A stretch of 64,000 bases of DNA from Bacteroidota bacterium (GCA_947469885.1 CANIQT010000003.1:232150-296149), one strand, 5' to 3'; positions 43,243 to 51,860 are shown, counted from the first letter of the stretch. Notes: a model not told the origin generated them from the letters alone. Translations and numbers: made by a program.

Positions 43243-43276
43243 AAATCCCGTTTTTTAAAAATGAAAAACGGGATTT
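43243..43276. terminator. Bidirectional terminator between gcdH and the ACMSD gene
   Basis: AAATCCCGTTTTT (43243-43255) pairs with AAAAACGGGATTT (43264-43276), loop of 8 bases. It lies between two convergent stops and has T-runs on both strands. Confidence 0.8.
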
Positions 43277-43280
43277 TTGT

Positions 43281-44288
43281 TTACAAAAACATTTCTTTTT
43301 TCATTCCCAACCACTCTAAAGCAGCTCCACTTAACAACAACTCTTTAATACTATCCTGATAGGGCATATTCTTTATCATTTTGCCTGGTACATTTTCTCC
43401 AAGCGGAAAAGGATAATCAGAACCCATTGCAATACGGTTAGCACCAAACATTCCAATTATATAATCCAGCATGGCTTCTTCATGCACCAAACTATCTAAC
43501 CAAAATTTCCCTAAATATTCACGTGGATTTACATCATTATCCACGGCTACCAAATCAGGGCGAGAATTAAAGCCATGTTCTATTCGCCCAATAGTAGAAG
43601 GGAAAGAACCACCTCCATGAGCAAATGCAACACGAAGATTTGGCAACCGATGAAACACTCCCCCGAATATCATAGAGCAAATAGCAAGACACGTTTCAGC
43701 CGGCATACCTACCAACCAAGGCAACCAATACTTTTGCATTTTTTCTTGTCCCATCATTTCCCAAGGATGAACAAACACCGCCATTCCAAGCTTTTCGCAT
43801 TCTTCAAAAACAGGAAAAAGATTTGCGTCATTCAAATTCCAATCGTTAACATGAGAACCTATTTGTACTCCCCGCATTCCTATTTGTTTGCAGCGGTGAA
43901 GTTCCTGTATTGCCAGATCTGGTGATTGCATCGGTACAGTTCCAAGTCCAGCAAATCGTTTCGGAAAACGGTGAACAATATTAGCAATGTGGTCGTTCAG
44001 AAAGATAGAAGATTCAAGGCAGTCCTTGGGTTTAGCCCAGTAATTAAACATAATAGGAACTGTGGAGAGCACTTGTACATCCACATCATGGTGGTCACAT
44101 TCGTGCATTCGTTTGTCTGCATCCCAGCAATTGTCTTCTATTTCACGAAAAAACTTACCATCATCCAACATCATTTTTGCACAACACGGTTTGTGATGGT
44201 CGAGCGTTACAAAACCACCATACCCAAATTTTTCTTTCCAGTCAGGAATGTTTTGTGGCAGAATGTGAGTGTGGATGTCTATTGTCAT
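43281..44288 (-). CDS. 2-amino-3-carboxymuconate-6-semialdehyde decarboxylase
   Basis: A 335-residue amidohydrolase-fold Zn enzyme (ACMSD). Metal ligands are in IDIHTHILPQNIPDW (His 6 and 8), FVHPWEMMG (about 174), VAFAHGGGSFPSTIGR (about 225) and the Asp of MGSDYPFPLGE (about 294). The stretches STVPIMFNYWAKP, KYWLPWLVGMPAETCLAICS and GKFWLDSLVHE are closely like animal and Pseudomonas ACMSD. The reaction diverts ACMS from quinolinate to 2-aminomuconate semialdehyde. Its substrate is made by the 3-hydroxyanthranilate dioxygenase encoded at 55859. gmk lies two bases downstream of it in reading direction. Confidence 0.9.
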   Translation of the reverse strand: MTIDIHTHILPQNIPDWKEKFGYGGFVTLDHHKPCCAKMMLDDGKFFREIEDNCWDADKRMHECDHHDVDVQVLSTVPIMFNYWAKPKDCLESSIFLNDHIANIVHRFPKRFAGLGTVPMQSPDLAIQELHRCKQIGMRGVQIGSHVNDWNLNDANLFPVFEECEKLGMAVFVHPWEMMGQEKMQKYWLPWLVGMPAETCLAICSMIFGGVFHRLPNLRVAFAHGGGSFPSTIGRIEHGFNSRPDLVAVDNDVNPREYLGKFWLDSLVHEEAMLDYIIGMFGANRIAMGSDYPFPLGENVPGKMIKNMPYQDSIKELLLSGAALEWLGMKKEMFL

Positions 44289-44290
44289 GG

Positions 44291-44854
44291 TTATTTTAAA
44301 AATTCTGATACCAGCGCTTCTGCTTCTTTTAGTGCAGTTTCCAGATTGTCATTCAAAATTATTTTGTCAAACAAGTTTGCTTTTTTTAATTCCTGTTCTG
44401 CTTTTCCTATTCTTCTTGCAATACTTTCTGGTGTTTCAGTCTCTCTTGATTTTAAACGCATTTCCAAATGTTGAATAGATGGCGGCATTACAAAAATTGC
44501 TAGTGCATTATCTCCAAACTGTAATCTCAAATTTAACCCCCCCATAACATCCATATCAAAAATAATATGTTTCCCTTTTTTCCAAATGCGCTCAATTTCT
44601 GATTTCAATGTTCCATAAAAATTATCTTTATATACTTCTTCGTATTCAGCAAATTCGTTGTTGGCAATCTTTTTTTTGAACTCTTCAACAGACATAAAAT
44701 AATAATCCACACCATTGGTTTCGTCCTTCCGTTTCGGGCGACTGCATGCCGATACAGAAAACTCTAGTTGCGGAAACACTTTTAATAAGTGATGCACAAT
44801 AGTAGTTTTACCTGCTCCCGATGGTGCTGAAAATATGATGACTTTGCCTTTCAT
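44291..44854 (-). CDS. gmk: Guanylate kinase
   Basis: A 187-residue kinase that phosphorylates GMP to GDP. The P-loop is FSAPSGAGKTTIVHHLL (about 8-24). The GMP-binding region is ACSRPKRKDETNGVDYYFMS (about 36-55), and the lid and catalytic area is SRETETPESIARRIG. The length is normal. It lies between yicC, upstream, and the ACMSD gene. This yicC-gmk order is frequent in bacteria. Confidence 0.95.
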   Translation of the reverse strand: MKGKVIIFSAPSGAGKTTIVHHLLKVFPQLEFSVSACSRPKRKDETNGVDYYFMSVEEFKKKIANNEFAEYEEVYKDNFYGTLKSEIERIWKKGKHIIFDMDVMGGLNLRLQFGDNALAIFVMPPSIQHLEMRLKSRETETPESIARRIGKAEQELKKANLFDKIILNDNLETALKEAEALVSEFLK

Positions 44855-44923
44855 AATTAGTTCATTGGTTTATTAGTCACTAGTCATTAGTAACACCATT
44901 GACTAATGACCAATGTCTAATGA

Positions 44924-45799
44924 CTATAATACATTAAGTAGTTGTTCTTTTATTTTTTCCAATTCGTCCTTCATTTGTACCACCATTTTCTGCACTGTTG
45001 CGTCATTTGCTTTCGAACCAATAGTATTAATTTCTCTTCCTATTTCCTGTGAAATGAAGCCTAGTTTACGTCCGCTACCTTGTTCTTTCATGGCTTCCAT
45101 AAAATAATCAAGATGTGTTTTTAATCTAAGTTTCTCTTCTGTAATATCCAATTTTTCGATGTAATAAATCAACTCCTGTTCAAACCTGTTTTCATCGATC
45201 TTCTCTTTATCTATCACATCAGCAATATTATTTTTTATTCGTGTACGAATGTTTTCTACTCTCGAAGCATCCATTGCAACAACATCAATTAATAATTTAT
45301 CAATGATTCCTATTCGCATTTCAAATTCATCTGACAATGTTTTTCCTTCATCTTCCCGGAACTTTTGAAACGCTTCAATCGCTTTGTCAACTGTGGCTTT
45401 TACCTGTTTCCATTCTTCCATATCCAACTCTACAATTTCTTTTTCCACCTTCAAAACATCTGGCATTTTCATGGTAAGGGCAAGTAAATTTGATGTGTCT
45501 TCGTTCAGTTCTTCAGCCAACGATTTTAATTCTTTGTAATATGTTTTAGCCAATGTTTTGTTGATGGCAATCGGCAATGCTTCCTGTAAAAATTCCGTAA
45601 AAACAGTTATATCCACCTTTCCCCTTTCAATTTGTTTCGAAATTTCTGCTCGTAGTTCCAGTTCCTTTTCTTTGTAGGAATAAGGCATTCGAAGATTCAA
45701 ATCAAGCTGCCGGCTGTTCAGTGAGCGCACTTCAACAGTAATCTTTTTAGAGGAAAATTCACTTGTGGCTTTCCCAAAACCCGTCATTGATTTAATCAT
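44924..45799 (-). CDS. yicC: YicC family endoribonuclease-like protein
   Basis: A 291-residue protein with both family domains. The N-terminal YicC domain begins MIKSMTGFGKATSEF and has VEVRSLNSRQLDLNLRMPY (about 22-40). The C-terminal DUF1732 ends GRKLGFISQEIGREINTIGS (about 249-268). YicC of E. coli has RNase activity. The role here is inferred from the family. The 69-base gap to gmk contains an imperfect inverted repeat around ATTAGTCA/TGACTAAT. Confidence 0.9.
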   Translation of the reverse strand: MIKSMTGFGKATSEFSSKKITVEVRSLNSRQLDLNLRMPYSYKEKELELRAEISKQIERGKVDITVFTEFLQEALPIAINKTLAKTYYKELKSLAEELNEDTSNLLALTMKMPDVLKVEKEIVELDMEEWKQVKATVDKAIEAFQKFREDEGKTLSDEFEMRIGIIDKLLIDVVAMDASRVENIRTRIKNNIADVIDKEKIDENRFEQELIYYIEKLDITEEKLRLKTHLDYFMEAMKEQGSGRKLGFISQEIGREINTIGSKANDATVQKMVVQMKDELEKIKEQLLNVL

Positions 45800-45820
45800 A
45801 GTTTGATTTTAATTAGAAAA

Positions 45821-45828
45821 CAAATGTA
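45821..45828 (-). promoter_or_regulatory. -7 box (TACATTTG) for yicC-gmk
   Basis: Exact TAnnTTTG on the minus strand, 21 bases upstream of ATG 45799. Confidence 0.55.
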
Positions 45829-45883
45829 AACAAATAAGTTTTTGAATTTTAGATTTGTAGAATTTTAGAATGAAAAGAAATAA

Positions 45884-46780
45884 TTATTTATTTGCTTTAG
45901 CAAATGGCTGGCTTACCAAAGCAACTCCAAGGATAATTAAAACAGCAGAAATAATTTTGTGTGCATCCAAGGTATCATTGCGGTAATAATACACCGCAAT
46001 TAATGTTGCAAAAAACGGTTGTAGGTAAATATAAATGCTCACCACCGAAGGACTCAACGCCCTCAAAGCATAGGTGTTTAAAACATAAGCAACAAATGTT
46101 ACTCCAAGCACTACAAAAATTACATCCCTCCAAACAGTTGCCGGCATGGTTACCCAATTGATTTGTGTGAATTGATTAAATCCAAATGGCAACACATAAA
46201 TAAATCCAAAAAGGAATACCCATTTTACAATCGTAAATGTATTGTACTTTTTCATTAGTGGTTTTACCAACACTACATAACAAGCCCAGGAAATAGAGTT
46301 CATCAGTATCATCATATCTCCCGAAATAGTTTCGGAACCAAACGTAAAGTTTTTATTATACAAAAGCATGATGGCTGCACCAGCCACTCCAAATACAATT
46401 CCTGCTATTTTACTAAACGATATTTTTTCTTTGAGTACAACTGCAGCAATCAACAAAACGATTATCGGATTTGAAATCATAATGATGGAGGCATTGATAG
46501 GAGTGGTAATACTTAATCCTTTCAGAAAAAGTAATTGATTACAAGCCACTCCACACACCGCCAATAACGCCATTCTTGGTAAATCTTTTTTATCCACCTT
46601 CTCTTTGATAAAGAACCAGCTTACAATCCAGAACAAAACAAGTGCGCCTCCAACCCGCATCAATACAAAAGCAAAGGGCTGAATATAAGCTGGCATCAGT
46701 TCTTTGGCAATAGAATAATTAGCACCGTAAATTAAATTTACAATTAATAATGCTAAATGTGCCTGGAGGGTTTTACTCAT
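45884..46780 (-). CDS. EamA-type DMT family transporter
   Basis: I choose ATG 46780 (MSKTLQAHLALLIVNLIYGA), giving 298 residues. Ten hydrophobic helices in two EamA repeats are visible, for example NYSIAKELMPAYIQPFAFVLM (helix 2) and MMILMNSISWACYVVLVKPLM (start of repeat 2). The end SAVLIILGVALVSQP is the usual last helix. It is probably a metabolite exporter. The substrate cannot be predicted. An inverted repeat of a dispersed family lies directly upstream of its start. Confidence 0.85.
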   Translation of the reverse strand: MSKTLQAHLALLIVNLIYGANYSIAKELMPAYIQPFAFVLMRVGGALVLFWIVSWFFIKEKVDKKDLPRMALLAVCGVACNQLLFLKGLSITTPINASIIMISNPIIVLLIAAVVLKEKISFSKIAGIVFGVAGAAIMLLYNKNFTFGSETISGDMMILMNSISWACYVVLVKPLMKKYNTFTIVKWVFLFGFIYVLPFGFNQFTQINWVTMPATVWRDVIFVVLGVTFVAYVLNTYALRALSPSVVSIYIYLQPFFATLIAVYYYRNDTLDAHKIISAVLIILGVALVSQPFAKANK

Positions 46781-46792
46781 TGTGGTAATTGT

Positions 46793-46866
46793 GTCTCTCA
46801 AAGACGCGAAGAGCGCAAAGGAAGAAATATAAATCCAACATTGCGTTCTTCGAGTCTTTGCGAGAC
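46793..46866. repeat. Inverted repeat of the CAAAGACGC type
   Basis: The left arm (46793-46818, containing CTCAAAGACGCGAAGAG) and right arm (46841-46866, containing CTTCGAGTCTTTGCGAG) are complementary at 23 of 26 positions with a 22-base loop. A shorter related word (CGCCTTTGCGTGAAA) is at 51841-51855. Confidence 0.7.
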
Positions 46867-46872
46867 ATGTTT

Positions 46873-47223
46873 TTATACGCTTTGTTTTGCAAGAGCAATA
46901 TTATTTTTAGCATTACCAATAAATATTTTCTTATCAACAATAATAACCGGGCGTTTAAGAAAAGTATATTCTTCCAAAATACATTTTTTGTAATCCTCTT
47001 CCGTTAGTTTCTTTTTATCCAATCCCAATGCCCTATACTTTAATGCCACACGACTAAACAATGCTTCATAACTGCCTGCCATCTTTTTCATTTCGGCCAA
47101 TTGTGCTGAAGTAATCTTTTCTGTTTTGATATCCTGGAAAACAAATTTTTTTTCTTTCAATCCCAATTCAGATATTATTCGCGCACAGGTTGAACAGGTG
47201 CTTAGGTAATATATTTTTTTCAT
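46873..47223 (-). CDS. ArsC/Spx-family thioredoxin-fold protein
   Basis: A 116-residue protein. The N-terminal CxxC is in IYYLSTCSTCARIISELG (about 4-21), with the later region RPVIIVDKKIFIGNA (about 90-104) supplying the conserved Arg-Pro. Length and motif fit the ArsC-like/Spx-like group, which is often called arsenate reductase but includes proteins of unknown function. No arsenic genes are nearby, so I do not assign arsenate reduction. Confidence 0.8.
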   Translation of the reverse strand: MKKIYYLSTCSTCARIISELGLKEKKFVFQDIKTEKITSAQLAEMKKMAGSYEALFSRVALKYRALGLDKKKLTEEDYKKCILEEYTFLKRPVIIVDKKIFIGNAKNNIALAKQSV

Positions 47224-47265
47224 CCCTGATTCGTAAATTAGTTTTTATTCGTTATCCGTAACATT

Positions 47266-48684
47266 TTATTTTATCTGCGAAAGCTTCAGCATATTTGTTT
47301 TCCCTCTTTCTTTCATTGGCATAGATGCAATATTAATTACCAAATCATCTATATCAACAAGGTGTCTCGATTTTAATATTTCCAAAATATCCGAAATCGT
47401 TTGGTCTGTGCTTTCATATTTATCATAGTAAAAACCCTGCACTCCCCACAAAAGATTAAGTGTGGTCAGTAATGATTCGTTATCCGTAAAAATAAAAATC
47501 TTCGCCTGTGGTCTTTGACTAGCTAGTTTAAAAGCCGTGTAGCCCGAATTAGTCATAGATACTATTGCCTTTACATCCGCCTGTTTTGCCATAACACTTG
47601 CATTATAACAAATCGAATCTGCAACAAAGGTTTGATTTTTAATGGTTGGTTCATGCTCTTTATAATAAATACTTTCTTCCTGTTCCACATTATTAATAAT
47701 GCGTGTCATGGCTTCAATCACCTGCACTGGATACTTTCCAACAGATGTTTCTCCGCTCAACATTACAGCATCTGCTCCGTCCAGCACGGCATTTGCAACA
47801 TCATTCACCTCAGCACGTGTGGGAGCAAAATTAGTAATCATGCTTTCCATCATTTGTGTTGCAATAATAATTGGTGTGGATGCTGCCAAACATTTTCTAA
47901 CCAGCATTTTTTGTACAAGTGGAACTTGTTCCATTGGCAACTCTACTCCCAAATCTCCACGAGCTACCATTATCCCATCCGACATGTCAATAATATTATC
48001 AATGCCTTCCAAGGCTTCCGGCTTTTCTATTTTTGCAATTACCCTAGCATGTTTATTTTTCTTTTTAATAATTGCCTTCAAATCCACTATGTCCGTAACC
48101 TTTCGCACAAAAGACAATCCAACCCATTCTACATTCTGTTCCAATGCAAAATCCAAATCTTTCAAATCTTTTTCTGTTAAACAAGGCAATGATACTTTTG
48201 TGTTCGGAAGATTCACTCCTTTTTTTGAAGAAAGCATTCCTCCATATACCACCACCGATTTAACTTCGTCAACTCCATTTGTTTCTAGTACTTTCAACAA
48301 AAGCTTTCCATCGTCAATCAAAATGTTTTCTCCAGCTTTTACATCTTTTGGAAATTGAGGATAAGTAATGTAAACCCTTTCGGAAGTACCAATACATTCT
48401 TTAGTCGAAATAATTATTTCTTTGCCGACAATTAATTCCACACCATTATTTTCCACCACACCAATCCTAAGTTTCGGTCCCTGCAAATCAGCAAGAATAG
48501 CAACATGCGTGTTTAGTTTTTTATTTAATGCTCGCACATTATTTATTTGTGTCAATACATTATCATAAGCACCGTGCGAAAAATTAATTCTGCACACATT
48601 CACTCCTGCCTTTATCATGTCTTCCAACACTTCCATTGAAGTGGATGCGGGTCCAAGAGTAGCAACTATTTTTGTTCTTTTCAT
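47266..48684 (-). CDS. pyk: Pyruvate kinase
   Basis: A 472-residue glycolytic enzyme that makes pyruvate and ATP from PEP and ADP. Motifs: MKRTKIVATLGPASTS (1-16), VCRINFSHGAYDNV (about 30-43), the catalytic-site helix ARVIAKIEKPEALEGIDNI (Lys about 218), ARGDLGVELPMEQVP (about 240-254) and ATQMMESM. The C-terminal domain is present in full length. It overlaps closely with the IPExxxVDY gene upstream (1-base gap), a conserved Bacteroidota pair. Confidence 0.96.
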   Translation of the reverse strand: MKRTKIVATLGPASTSMEVLEDMIKAGVNVCRINFSHGAYDNVLTQINNVRALNKKLNTHVAILADLQGPKLRIGVVENNGVELIVGKEIIISTKECIGTSERVYITYPQFPKDVKAGENILIDDGKLLLKVLETNGVDEVKSVVVYGGMLSSKKGVNLPNTKVSLPCLTEKDLKDLDFALEQNVEWVGLSFVRKVTDIVDLKAIIKKKNKHARVIAKIEKPEALEGIDNIIDMSDGIMVARGDLGVELPMEQVPLVQKMLVRKCLAASTPIIIATQMMESMITNFAPTRAEVNDVANAVLDGADAVMLSGETSVGKYPVQVIEAMTRIINNVEQEESIYYKEHEPTIKNQTFVADSICYNASVMAKQADVKAIVSMTNSGYTAFKLASQRPQAKIFIFTDNESLLTTLNLLWGVQGFYYDKYESTDQTISDILEILKSRHLVDIDDLVINIASMPMKERGKTNMLKLSQIK

Positions 48685-48685
48685 T

Positions 48686-49180
48686 TTAAAATATTAAATT
48701 CTGTTTCGATTTCAATTGTTTAACATCAATTCGTATGGCCGTTTGAACCACATCTATTTCTTTTATCTTTTTCAATATCTCATCTGCCTCTTCGTCTTCC
48801 ACTTCTCCTCGAATAATAAAAAAATAATTCATTTGTTTTTGTTCTGGTATCAGCAATTCGTTTGCTGATTGATTATTTTTTTTCGATTTATCTTCTTTAT
48901 TAAAAAGAGTATTTTCTTTTAGTACAAGTGCTTTGTTTTCGCTGAAATTTGCAATAACAGAATACTCCAAAAAATCTTCTTCTTTATCAAAAACAAAAAA
49001 AGAAAAGAACGAAGGTGTAGTTTGTTTCTTTCCTTTTATTTCTAACGACTCCTGTTTCACCAAATCTATCCCTAGCTTTTTATTCAATGCCCAGCAAATC
49101 CGATAATCTTTTTCGTGAGAGGAAATTCCTATCAACAGAAATTCGTAATCGTAAGTAATATCTAAAGTATGTTTCGCCAA
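48686..49180 (-). CDS. IPExxxVDY family protein
   Basis: I choose TTG 49180 (codons for M-AKHTLDITYDYEF), giving 164 residues. The longer frame runs through the 21-bp array and cannot be a real N-terminus. The diagnostic motif appears as LLIPEQKQMNYFFIIRG (about 113-129), and the usual early part is YDYEFLLIGISSHEKDYRI. A -7 box TACTTTTG at 49198-49205 is placed to give a near-leaderless message from this start. The family occurs beside pyk in many Bacteroidota. Its role is unknown. Confidence 0.75.
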   Translation of the reverse strand: MAKHTLDITYDYEFLLIGISSHEKDYRICWALNKKLGIDLVKQESLEIKGKKQTTPSFFSFFVFDKEEDFLEYSVIANFSENKALVLKENTLFNKEDKSKKNNQSANELLIPEQKQMNYFFIIRGEVEDEEADEILKKIKEIDVVQTAIRIDVKQLKSKQNLIF

Positions 49181-49197
49181 CCTGTTTTTTGTTTTCG

Positions 49198-49205
49198 CAA
49201 AAGTA
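49198..49205 (-). promoter_or_regulatory. -7 box (TACTTTTG) for the IPExxxVDY-pyk operon
   Basis: Exact TAnnTTTG on the minus strand, 18 bases before TTG 49180. It lies between that start and the 21-bp array. Confidence 0.55.
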
Positions 49206-49261
49206 CATAAATAAAAAATCAAACAACAGGCAACAAAAACGAAACGACTGCTGTAATTTGC

Positions 49262-49492
49262 CAAATGACTATCACCAAATGGTAAATGACAATCACCAGA
49301 TTGCAAATTAAGTTCATCAAATACCAAATGACAATCATCAGATGGTAAACGACAATCGTCAGATGGTAAATGAGTGTTCTCAGATACCAAACGAATGTCA
49401 TCAGATGGTAAATGAATGTCATCAGATAGCAAATGACGAGCATCAGATACCAAACGACAACCGTCAGATTCAGGATGAGTATCGTCAGATTC
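49262..49492. repeat. 21-bp tandem repeat array 4
   Basis: Eleven 21-base units, for example CAAATGACAATCATCAGATG(G) at 49325 and TAAACGACAATCGTCAGATG(G) at 49346. A partial unit precedes them at 49241. The core GACAATCATCAGAT is the best conserved part. On the minus strand the units give heptapeptides like LPSDDCH in frame with the next gene, but the promoter and start lie downstream of the array. Bases 49500-49780 are AT-rich with no gene seen. Confidence 0.9.
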
Positions 49493-49785
49493 ACTATTTT
49501 TCTCAACATTTTAACATTTCCAAAAATCTTATGCCCTTTTTATACGTTTAAACGCATTATTTTTTGTTGTATAGTCTTTTTGGATTTTCTAAACAAAATT
49601 GCAAAATCGGGCATTTTTCAAAAAACAACAAAAAAGCAATACGTGTTTTTTGATGACAACTTTCCGATAGAATCTGAAAAAAATTCTTAAAAATATTCTA
49701 TCAGTAAATTATTGAAAAACACAACACTTTTCCATCCCAGTAAAAAATAATTTAAAAAAATGATGCGCAATCAAATAATTGCACA

Positions 49786-49793
49786 TATATTTG
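49786..49793 (+). promoter_or_regulatory. -7 box (TATATTTG) for the ArsR-SRPBCC cluster
   Basis: Exact TAnnTTTG, 37 bases upstream of ATG 49830. The position supports the internal start over the earlier ATG at 49779. Confidence 0.6.
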
Positions 49794-49829
49794 CAACCGA
49801 TTTGTTGCATAAAAAATTGTTTATATAAA

Positions 49830-50150
49830 ATGAGAAGAGATATTTTTCAAGCTTTAGCTGACCCTACAAGAAGAGCAATATTGGTGCTGCTTGCCTCACA
49901 GGCAATGACACCTAATGCTATTGCAGAAGAATTTCACAGCAGCAGGCAAGCTGTTTCAAAACACATTCAAATACTTACTGAATGTGAACTTTTAAAACAG
50001 GAACAAAAGGGAAGGGAAATTTATTATTCACTCGAAATTGAAAAAATGAAAGAGGTTGATAAATGGATTGAACAATTCAGAAATATCTGGGAAACCAAAT
50101 TTAATCAACTTGACAAAGTATTACTAACAATTAAAAAGCAAAAAAAATGA
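49830..50150 (+). CDS. ArsR-family winged-helix repressor
   Basis: I choose ATG 49830 ([20 protein letters not shown]), giving 106 residues. The recognition helix region is [20 protein letters not shown] (about 27-46), followed by the wing [14 protein letters not shown]. No metal-binding Cys cluster is seen, so it is the non-metal type usually paired with an SRPBCC (AHSA1) protein. It overlaps the following SRPBCC gene by 4 bases, the usual layout of that pair. It probably represses its own operon. Confidence 0.9.
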   Translation: MRRDIFQALADPTRRAILVLLASQAMTPNAIAEEFHSSRQAVSKHIQILTECELLKQEQKGREIYYSLEIEKMKEVDKWIEQFRNIWETKFNQLDKVLLTIKKQKK

Positions 50151-50644
50151 ACAATCAACTATTCTCCGACTTTACTGTCGACAAAACAAACAACACAATA
50201 CACATCAAACGTGAATTTGCAGCCGACCGTCCTACTGTTTGGGATTGTTACACCAAATCAGAAATTCTCGATCAATGGTGGATGCCAAAGCCTTTTAAGT
50301 CAAGAACAAAAAGCATGGATTTCCGTGAAGGTGGCAAATGGCATTATGCCGCTGTTGGGCCAAATGGTGAAGAACATTGGTCGATTACCACCTATGTAAA
50401 AATAACACCACAGGAAATGTTTCTTGCCAATGATGCCTTTGGTGATTCCGATGGAAACATCAATCCGCAAATGCCACAATCAAAATGGACAATGAATTTC
50501 AGCGAAATGGGAACCAATACTCTTGTATATGGAATTATGCAGTTCGCTGATTCGGCTCAGCTGGAGCAAATCATTGCTATGGGCTTCAAAGAAGGTCTTG
50601 CTATGGCTATGGAAAGCCTAGATGTTCTATTAGAAAATCGGTAA
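50147..50644 (+). CDS. SRPBCC (AHSA1-like) domain protein
   Basis: A 165-residue START-like lipid/ligand-binding fold. The order [20 protein letters not shown] (about 15-34), [20 protein letters not shown] and the C-terminal helix [20 protein letters not shown] are typical of the activator-of-Hsp90-like family in Bacteroidota. The ligand is unknown. It is translated from a start overlapping the regulator stop and is followed 33 bases later by a related fusion gene. Confidence 0.88.
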   Translation: MNNQLFSDFTVDKTNNTIHIKREFAADRPTVWDCYTKSEILDQWWMPKPFKSRTKSMDFREGGKWHYAAVGPNGEEHWSITTYVKITPQEMFLANDAFGDSDGNINPQMPQSKWTMNFSEMGTNTLVYGIMQFADSAQLEQIIAMGFKEGLAMAMESLDVLLENR

Positions 50645-50677
50645 AACTAAATTCAATCAACTCTTAAAAATAAACAA

Positions 50678-51640
50678 ATGAAAAACAATTTACTATTTGA
50701 CTTTACCGTTGACAAAGCAGCGAAAAAAGTATTCATCACAAGAGAATTTGCAGCCGACCTTTCATTGGTTTGGGATGCCTTTACCACAGCCGAAATTCTT
50801 GACCAATGGACTGCACCTGCTCCTTTTAAATCTAAAACAAAATATATGAATTTTGAAGTTGGCGGAAAAAGAGTTTATGCAATGGTAAGCCCCGAAGGGC
50901 AGGAGCGTTGGGCAATTCAAAAATACACTTCCATTAGCCCGAAAACAAACTTCAAATATTTCAATACTTTCGCAGATAAAGATGAAAATCCTGAACCGTA
51001 TGGTTCTGATTGGGATTACACGTTCAGCGAACAAAACGGAATTACTACAGTGAGTATCTCTATTTACAACGAATCGCTTGAACGCATGGAAAAAGTACTT
51101 GAAATGGGCTTCACCGAAGGATTTAAAATGACAATGGAAAATCTTGAACAATATATTGAAGCACAATTTAAACTTCGCAAACAAAACAAAACAAGCAACA
51201 AAGCAAGAGTATCAAGCTATTTGAATTTTGACGGAAAAACAGAACAAGCGTTTTTATTTTACAAATCAGTCTTTAAAACAGAATTTTTAGGAAACGGGAT
51301 TGAGCGTTTTGGCGATATTCCGGCCGAACCGGGCAACCCATCTATTCCTGAAGAAATTAAGAACATGGTTTTACATGTGGAACTTCCCATACTTGGCGGT
51401 CATATCTTAATGGCTACCGATGCACCAAAAGAAATGGGAATGACTTTAACACTAGGCAACAATATGCACATTTGCCTAGAACCTGAAACAAAAGCAGAAA
51501 CCAAAGAACTGTTTTACGCTTTATCTGATGGTGGTAATATTGTAATGCCTTTAGCCGATATGTTTTTCGGAGCATACTTTGGACAATGCACAGATAAGTT
51601 TGGAATAAACTGGATGTTTAACTGCATCGAAAAAAAATAA
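50678..51640 (+). CDS. SRPBCC-VOC fusion protein
   Basis: A 320-residue protein with two domains. Residues 1-165 are an SRPBCC domain closely like the previous gene ([20 protein letters not shown] ... [18 protein letters not shown]). After a short linker, residues ~175-320 are a PhnB-like VOC domain ([59 protein letters not shown]). Separate genes for the two are common after an ArsR gene, so the fusion is plausible functionally. Ligand unknown. In-frame sequence after the stop resembles a leftover SRPBCC tail. Confidence 0.88.
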   Translation: MKNNLLFDFTVDKAAKKVFITREFAADLSLVWDAFTTAEILDQWTAPAPFKSKTKYMNFEVGGKRVYAMVSPEGQERWAIQKYTSISPKTNFKYFNTFADKDENPEPYGSDWDYTFSEQNGITTVSISIYNESLERMEKVLEMGFTEGFKMTMENLEQYIEAQFKLRKQNKTSNKARVSSYLNFDGKTEQAFLFYKSVFKTEFLGNGIERFGDIPAEPGNPSIPEEIKNMVLHVELPILGGHILMATDAPKEMGMTLTLGNNMHICLEPETKAETKELFYALSDGGNIVMPLADMFFGAYFGQCTDKFGINWMFNCIEKK

Positions 51641-51697
51641 ATCACAGAAGGATTTAAAATGTCAGTGAACACTTTGGAAAATCTGTTGACAACCCCC
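51641..51697 (+). pseudogene. Remnant of an SRPBCC C-terminus
   Basis: Directly after the TAA, the same frame reads ITEGFKMSVNTLENLLTT. This matches the terminal helix of the SRPBCC domains upstream ([16 protein letters not shown]). It is a 19-codon scar with no start. Confidence 0.6.
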
Positions 51698-51700
51698 GTT

Positions 51701-51723
51701 GGGCGGAGCGTCCCACTCCGTCC
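51701..51723. repeat. GC-rich hairpin
   Basis: GGGCGGAG (51701-51708) pairs with CTCCGTCC (51716-51723), one G-U pair, loop of 7. It is preceded by AACCCCCGTT. It stands out in this AT-rich gap and may end the plus-strand operon or be another dispersed element. Confidence 0.45.
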
Positions 51724-51742
51724 TATTTTACCAGCATCTTAA

Positions 51743-51807
51743 GCCATTGTTGGTGTTCCAAAGTACATGCAGACAGCTTGCCTTTGTTGGTGTTTTTCAC
51801 CAACAAA
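51743..51807. repeat. REP-like palindrome copies C (full) and D (half)
   Basis: The full copy is TTTGTTGGTG (51783-51792), TTTTT, CACCAACAAA (51798-51807). It is identical to copy A at 12598-12622 and its immediate flanks (TGCC before, CG after). A half copy GCCATTGTTGGTGTT lies at 51743-51757 and has the same left side as copy B at 39368. Confidence 0.8.
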
Positions 51808-51860
51808 CGCTTAAAGGGAAAAAACGGTAAATTTAATTTGCGCCTTTGCGTGAAACCTAT

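Noticed and set aside
46873..47223. Naming the ArsC-like protein as arsenate reductase
   Set aside because: Only the CxxC thioredoxin fold is clear. No arsenic resistance genes are nearby, and the family includes members with other roles.
49181..49453. N-terminal extension of the IPExxxVDY protein into array 4
   Set aside because: A -7 box lies between the array and the TTG at 49180. The family N-terminus begins at that TTG, and the extension is pure 7-residue repeat.
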